Under the pieces are notes generated by a model, which saw nothing but the letters and a program-made list of their open reading frames with translations, ran no database searches and was not told the DNA's origin. The position numbers were made by a program, and so were the translations under genes. From the NCBI GenBank assembly GCA_963805405.1, contig CAWDUC010000018.1, positions 62,001 through 126,000 on the forward strand: a DNA stretch of 64,000 nucleotides, written 5' to 3'. How positions within the stretch are numbered: position 1 is the stretch's first letter; every line of letters starts with the position of its first letter. This DNA comes from JAEUMG01 sp963805405 (lineage in GTDB: Bacteria; Pseudomonadota; Alphaproteobacteria; Rhizobiales; Aestuariivirgaceae). Below, piece after piece: positions 59,932 to 64,000 of this stretch.

Positions 59932-60843
59932 TCACGCCAATCTCGGCTGCCGCACCCGCATCAGCGCCTGGAAGGCAATCGCAGCAAGTATTACAGCACC
60001 GCCTATAAAGGTCATGACCGGCGGCACTTCGCCGGCGACGAGCCAAGCCCACAATGGCGAGAAGGTCGGCTCAATAAGCGCGATCAACGACAATTGCGCT
60101 GCCGGCACCGCGCGCGACCCGAAGGTGAAGAGCGCGAGCCCCAACGTCACCTGCACCGATCCGAGCGCCACGCAGGCCGCGAAGTTCTTCCATCCGATCA
60201 GGAACGGCTGCGGCGTCATCTCTCGCAATCCGGTCGGCACCAGCAGGACGATGGTACTGACCGCGATGAGGAACAGGGCATTCCACACCAGCGCCACCGT
60301 CATCTCGGTGTTGTGACCCCAGCGCAGCAGCACGGCATAGCAGGAGAAGCAGAAAGCCGAATAGATGGCGAGCGCGGTACCGATGAGCGATCCCTGTCCG
60401 CCACCAGCGCTAAGGATGATCAGCATGCCGATCAATGCGACCGCCATGGCGATCCAGGTGATCGGCGCTACCCGCTCGCGAAGGATCCAGAGGCCCAGCA
60501 GCGCCGACATGAAGGGCGAAAGTCCGGTCATGAAGATCGACTGCGCCACGGTGGTATAGAACAGCGAGACGATGAAGGTGAGCCCCGCGGTCCCGACCGC
60601 GAGCCCGGCAATCATTGCGTTCACACCGGCCTGCCGGAACGCGGTGATGAGATGGCCCTTATGCTGGATGAGGAGCCATCCCATCATGCAGACGAGGAGC
60701 GTCGTCGAGCGATAGAAGATGATCTGCCAGGCATCGAGCCTGTCGGTGACCCTTACCAGCGCGCCGCCAAAACTCCAGCACAAGGCCCCGATCGCCGCGA
60801 GCATTACGCCCGTGCCGTAAGTGATCCGCCAGGCGTGGCTCAC
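59932..60843 (-). CDS. DMT family transporter (EamA domains)
   Basis: The 303-residue protein has about ten membrane helices and two EamA repeats, with LAAIGALCWSFGGALVRVTD at the start of repeat one and LGSVQVTLGLALFTFGSRAV and LSLIALIEPTFSPLWAWLVA in repeat two. The start overlaps the upstream MFS gene stop as ATGA, so it is translationally coupled to that gene. Together with the two MFS genes it forms a three-transporter unit. Substrate unknown. Confidence 0.88.
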   Translation of the reverse strand: MSHAWRITYGTGVMLAAIGALCWSFGGALVRVTDRLDAWQIIFYRSTTLLVCMMGWLLIQHKGHLITAFRQAGVNAMIAGLAVGTAGLTFIVSLFYTTVAQSIFMTGLSPFMSALLGLWILRERVAPITWIAMAVALIGMLIILSAGGGQGSLIGTALAIYSAFCFSCYAVLLRWGHNTEMTVALVWNALFLIAVSTIVLLVPTGLREMTPQPFLIGWKNFAACVALGSVQVTLGLALFTFGSRAVPAAQLSLIALIEPTFSPLWAWLVAGEVPPVMTFIGGAVILAAIAFQALMRVRQPRLA

Positions 60844-61976
60844 AGGCGCCGCATCCTTTGCCGCCAGATCACCGCTGCGATGAAGAGGGCAAAGATCGCC
60901 GCAATCGAAAGCGGCAGTCCATCAGGCCCGAAGCGTTGAAAGGCCCAACCGCCCGAGAGCGCGCCGACGATCGCCCCCAGCCCCCAGACCGTCGCAAAGG
61001 AAGAGGTCCCCGCCACCAGTTCATTGCCTGAAAATCGTTCGCCCAGTTCCGACAAAGCCACCGTGTAAATCCCCGCCGAGGCCGCGCCGCAAACAAGCAG
61101 CACCGGCCAGAGCATGATGGTGCCGAAGGCTAACGGAATCAGCGCGCTCATTAGCGCCGTGACGATGGCACATCCCGCCATCACTTTGCGCTTTGGATAG
61201 TGGTCGGCAAGCCATCCGATCGGCAATTGGAAGATGGTGTTGCCCACGATGAAGGCGGTGAGGACCAATGCCGCGGTCTCGCGGTCCATGCCCTTCTTGA
61301 CGCCATAGACCGGCAGGAAGCCGAGATTGGCGGCATCGATGATTGCGAATAGCCCGACCGCAAGAAGCAGAATTGGCGCCTTGGGCGCGAAGGCAAGCGC
61401 CGAGAGTGCCGCCTTGGGATCCTCCAAGGTCGGGGGCTCGCGAACCAGATACATCGGAATGGTGGCCGCGACCAGAACGGCGGCACCAATCGCGAAGGGC
61501 AGGATGCCGTCAATGCCGACATAGGCGATGAGCGCCGGGCCGCCGCCGAAGCTTAAGGCCAGCATGCTCGTATAGATGGCGAGGATCCGCGTGCGGTAAG
61601 CTCCCGCCGCAAACCTGACGATCCAGGCTTCGCTGATCGAGAACAATGTGGAGACTGCTAGCCCGTGCAAAATGCGCAATGCAAACCACCAGGAGATCGC
61701 CGTGAAGTAATAGGAGAGCACGATCGAAGCCGCGATCCACGCAGCGGTAATCGCCACGAGCTTCGCGCCAAACCGCTTCACAAGGCGCGGCACGATGAAG
61801 CCGGCTATCAAAATGCCAAGCGGTGCCATCGCCGTGTTATAGCCGATCATTTCCGCCGAAACGCCAGCCCGCTCCATGAGCAGCGAAAGCAAGGGAAACA
61901 TCAATCCTAGCGCGAAGCCGAAGACGACGATGGCGGCGATCGCCGCTGACAGATTGATGAAGCGCTGGCTAAACAC
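60840..61976 (-). CDS. MFS transporter, second of a tandem pair
   Basis: The 378-residue protein has about twelve membrane helices: GFALGLMFPLLSLLMERAGV, APLGILIAGFIVPRLVKRFG, WFALRILHGLAVSTLFSISE and GGPALIAYVGIDGILPFAIG. It resembles the YcaD-like MFS group. It shares its first 100 residues' pattern with the adjacent copy and overlaps it by 8 nt, so the two arose by duplication. Substrate unknown; the divergence in the second half suggests different specificity. Confidence 0.87.
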   Translation of the reverse strand: MFSQRFINLSAAIAAIVVFGFALGLMFPLLSLLMERAGVSAEMIGYNTAMAPLGILIAGFIVPRLVKRFGAKLVAITAAWIAASIVLSYYFTAISWWFALRILHGLAVSTLFSISEAWIVRFAAGAYRTRILAIYTSMLALSFGGGPALIAYVGIDGILPFAIGAAVLVAATIPMYLVREPPTLEDPKAALSALAFAPKAPILLLAVGLFAIIDAANLGFLPVYGVKKGMDRETAALVLTAFIVGNTIFQLPIGWLADHYPKRKVMAGCAIVTALMSALIPLAFGTIMLWPVLLVCGAASAGIYTVALSELGERFSGNELVAGTSSFATVWGLGAIVGALSGGWAFQRFGPDGLPLSIAAIFALFIAAVIWRQRMRRL

Positions 61977-63138
61977 GCGGCTGCGTCCTGATCAGCACGC
62001 CACCGGTTATTGCCAAGCCGACGAGGAGGATCGCATAGGGCACCGCGACCGAGATCGGGAAGGCGCCTATCCCGAAGGCATCGACGGCGGCGCCGGTCAG
62101 CGCCGGTCCTACGATGCCGCCAATCCCCCACATTACCGAAAACGCCGCCGATCCGGCCACGAGATCGGATCCCTTGAAGTTGTCGCCCATGATCGCGAGC
62201 GCCACTGTGTAGATTGCGAAATAGGCGGTGCCAAGGATCAACATCACCGGCCAGATGAGCCAGCTTCCGACGACGAAGGCGAGCGCCAGGGCAAGAACCA
62301 TCGTGATCGCGGCGGCGATTATGACAACGCCGATCTTCGACCAACGATCGGCAATCACACCGACCGGATATTGCAGGAGCGCGTTGCCGAGAATGCCGAA
62401 ACCGAGAAGCCAGCTCGCCGCCTCGAGCGTCAGGCCGTTACGCAATCCCCAGATCTGGAAGAAGGACAGGATCACCTGATCGCAGATCGTCACTGACGCC
62501 ACCGCGAAAAGCAGCAATGGTGCGCGCCTGACGAAGCTGAAGAAACCGCCCCCCTCCTCCCTCTGGAACACCGCCTCGTCGGCTTTGACGAAAAGCAGCG
62601 GCAAAACGCTGATCGCGAGGCATGCGATGCCGATCAACCACGGCAGCCAGCCTTCGATGCCGGTAAACGGGATGATCAGCGGGCCGACCGCGAAGGTGAT
62701 AGACAGGACGCTCGTATAGATCGCCATGACGCGCCCGCGATTGCTCGCATCCGCAAAGGTCAGCACCCAGGCTTCGCTCACCGTGAACAGCGTTCCGACA
62801 GCCATGCCGAAGATCAGCCGCAGCCCGAACCACAGGGCGAGACTGTCCGTGAGGTTGAATGCGAGCAGCGAGGCGATGATCACCCCGATGACGATCCACA
62901 CGACCTTCTTCGAGCCGACGCGCGCCACGATCTGCGGAAGGAATGGCCCGGCAATCAGGATGCCGAGCGGCCCCATCGCGGCATTAAGGCCGATAATGGA
63001 TGCAGAAACGCCGCGCGATTCGAGGATGAGCGGCATAAGCGTGAAGCTCAAGCCCATCGCGATATCGCAGGCTGCAACTGTCGCGATCGCGGCGACAAGA
63101 TTGCCACGGCGCTGAAGCGCTGGCGCTGCTGCGGACAT
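61969..63138 (-). CDS. MFS transporter, first of a tandem pair
   Basis: The 389-residue protein has about twelve membrane helices; conserved blocks are ACDIAMGLSFTLMPLILESR, GPLGILIAGPFLPQIVARVG, LWFGLRLIFGMAVGTLFTVS and YTSVLSITFAVGPLIIPFTG. It is the paralogue of the 60840-61976 gene with the same block order. First gene of the three-gene transporter unit ending in the DMT gene. Substrate unknown. Confidence 0.87.
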   Translation of the reverse strand: MSAAAPALQRRGNLVAAIATVAACDIAMGLSFTLMPLILESRGVSASIIGLNAAMGPLGILIAGPFLPQIVARVGSKKVVWIVIGVIIASLLAFNLTDSLALWFGLRLIFGMAVGTLFTVSEAWVLTFADASNRGRVMAIYTSVLSITFAVGPLIIPFTGIEGWLPWLIGIACLAISVLPLLFVKADEAVFQREEGGGFFSFVRRAPLLLFAVASVTICDQVILSFFQIWGLRNGLTLEAASWLLGFGILGNALLQYPVGVIADRWSKIGVVIIAAAITMVLALALAFVVGSWLIWPVMLILGTAYFAIYTVALAIMGDNFKGSDLVAGSAAFSVMWGIGGIVGPALTGAAVDAFGIGAFPISVAVPYAILLVGLAITGGVLIRTQPRV

Positions 63139-63303
63139 CGCGTTGAGAATCCCGGATTGCCATAAGTCTAGCGGCCACCTCTAGCCGCGCCGCCCCGCGC
63201 CGTCCATGGCCCCCGGGCAGGGCGTTCATGCGGGAGACGCAATATCGCAGCGGGGCTGCCACCGGCATTGCACCCTTTCCCAGCTGCCGCTAAGAGCGCC
63301 GCC

Positions 63304-63942
63304 ATGAGCACACTCCAGGCAATGATCGTTCCTGTCACTCCCTTTCAGCAGAACTGCGCAATTCTGTGGGAGGAGGAAACGAAGCGCGGCGCGGTGAGCG
63401 ATCCCGGCGGCGATGTCGACGTGATACTCAAGGAGATCGAGAAGTCCGGCGTCAAGATCGAGAAGATCCTTCTCACCCACGGCCACATTGATCATGCGGG
63501 CGGCGCCGCCGAACTGGGCGAGCGCCTCGGTGTCAAGATCGAAGGTCCGCACACAGAAGATCTCTTCCTGCTCGAGGACTTGCCGCGCTCCGGCGCGCAA
63601 TACGGCATGACCGGCGTCCGTTCCGTCACGCCGGACCGCTGGCTCAAGGAAGGCGACACGGTGACCGTGGGCGGTCTCGTCTTCGACATCCTTCAAACAC
63701 CAGGACACACGCCGGGTTCGATCGTCTTCTTCAACAAGCCGAACCGCTTCCTGCTCGGTGGCGACGTGTTATTCAAGGGCTCGATCGGGCGCACTGATTT
63801 TCCGCGCGGCGATCATGCGACGCTGCTGGCCTCGATCCGCGACAAGCTCTTCCCGCTCGGCGATGATGTCGTCTTCCTCCCCGGCCACGGCCAGCCCGGC
63901 CGCATCGGCGAAGAACGCCACACCAATCCATTCCTGGTTTAG
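63304..63942 (+). CDS. MBL fold metallo-hydrolase (YcbL/glyoxalase II-like)
   Basis: ATG 63304 gives 212 residues; the longer in-frame start at 63268 has no ribosome-binding site. Motifs: ILLTHGHIDHAGGAAELGER (HxHxDH), FDILQTPGHTPGSIVFFNKP (third metal His), LGGDVLFKGSIGRTDFPRGD (bridging Asp and the type II glyoxalase-like RTDF/P), and VFLPGHGQPGRIGEERHTNP. This is the YcbL type, a one-domain thioesterase-like hydrolase that can act on S-lactoylglutathione. Intact. After it only 58 nt remain to the right edge, with no gene seen. Confidence 0.9.
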   Translation: MSTLQAMIVPVTPFQQNCAILWEEETKRGAVSDPGGDVDVILKEIEKSGVKIEKILLTHGHIDHAGGAAELGERLGVKIEGPHTEDLFLLEDLPRSGAQYGMTGVRSVTPDRWLKEGDTVTVGGLVFDILQTPGHTPGSIVFFNKPNRFLLGGDVLFKGSIGRTDFPRGDHATLLASIRDKLFPLGDDVVFLPGHGQPGRIGEERHTNPFLV

Positions 63943-64000
63943 CTCCGGACCGAATCCACGACGCCCTCCTTTCGCGCCTACATTTGTGGATCTAATGCAC

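Noticed and set aside
1..64000. CRISPR array, prophage or insertion sequence
   Set aside because: No regularly spaced repeats, cas-like genes, transposases, integrases, terminase or portal genes were found in either strand.

Overview
The window reads as chromosome of a GC-rich alphaproteobacterium, probably Hyphomicrobiales or a nearby order. Evidence: a 693-residue RpoD beside DnaG, a yqeY/carA divergent pair with carB 8 kb away followed by greA, an HlyU-family protein, a DUF4424 protein, an Ohr peroxidase, and frequent GTG/TTG starts. No rRNA, phage, transposase, integrase or CRISPR array is visible.

Layout. 1-4.9 kb (minus strand): a PotABCD-type ABC importer followed by an SDR dehydrogenase and the start of an HpcH/HpaI aldolase, with a LysR gene transcribed divergently and an amidase behind it. 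7.4-19.2 kb (plus strand): a methyltransferase, a bicupin and a GlxA/AraC regulator, then a ProX-ProV-(ProW-ProW fusion) importer, an enolase-superfamily enzyme, two tandem SDRs, a glucarate-dehydratase-like enzyme and an unrecognised two-repeat protein. Together they look like uptake and catabolism of one or two unidentified compounds: dehydrogenation, dehydration, then retro-aldol cleavage. 19.4-23.6 kb: small hypothetical membrane or exported proteins, a GST, a DMT transporter and a CAU tRNA.

23.7-34.5 kb: AMP nucleosidase and mostly single genes (SIMPL, ABM, DUF4424, VOC, HlyU, a Tat-exported MBL hydrolase, GST, DUF924, an ABC exporter membrane domain without ATPase). 34.5-44.4 kb: cupin, rpoD, dnaG, a PhoX-like protein, EamA, ohr, yqeY and carA. 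44.4-51.7 kb: a two-component system divergent from PepSY and cytochrome b561 genes, a CorA/ZntB transporter, an amidase and a CPA2 antiporter with a cyclic-nucleotide-binding domain. 51.7-52.6 kb: a gene-poor stretch with four phased hairpins ending in an intrinsic terminator (candidate small RNA), flanked by two copies of a 27-nt promoter-like box, then a small exported protein. 52.6-63.9 kb: carB, greA, glutathione peroxidase, a lipoprotein, a DUF922 metalloprotease, a cold-shock protein, a GATase, EamA, two tandem MFS genes and a YcbL-like MBL protein.

Five genes (LysR, DUF924, EamA, YqeY, sensor kinase), and possibly a sixth, are broken by single-base changes in short homopolymers. This pattern looks more like residual assembly error than biology and should be settled before any of them is called a pseudogene.
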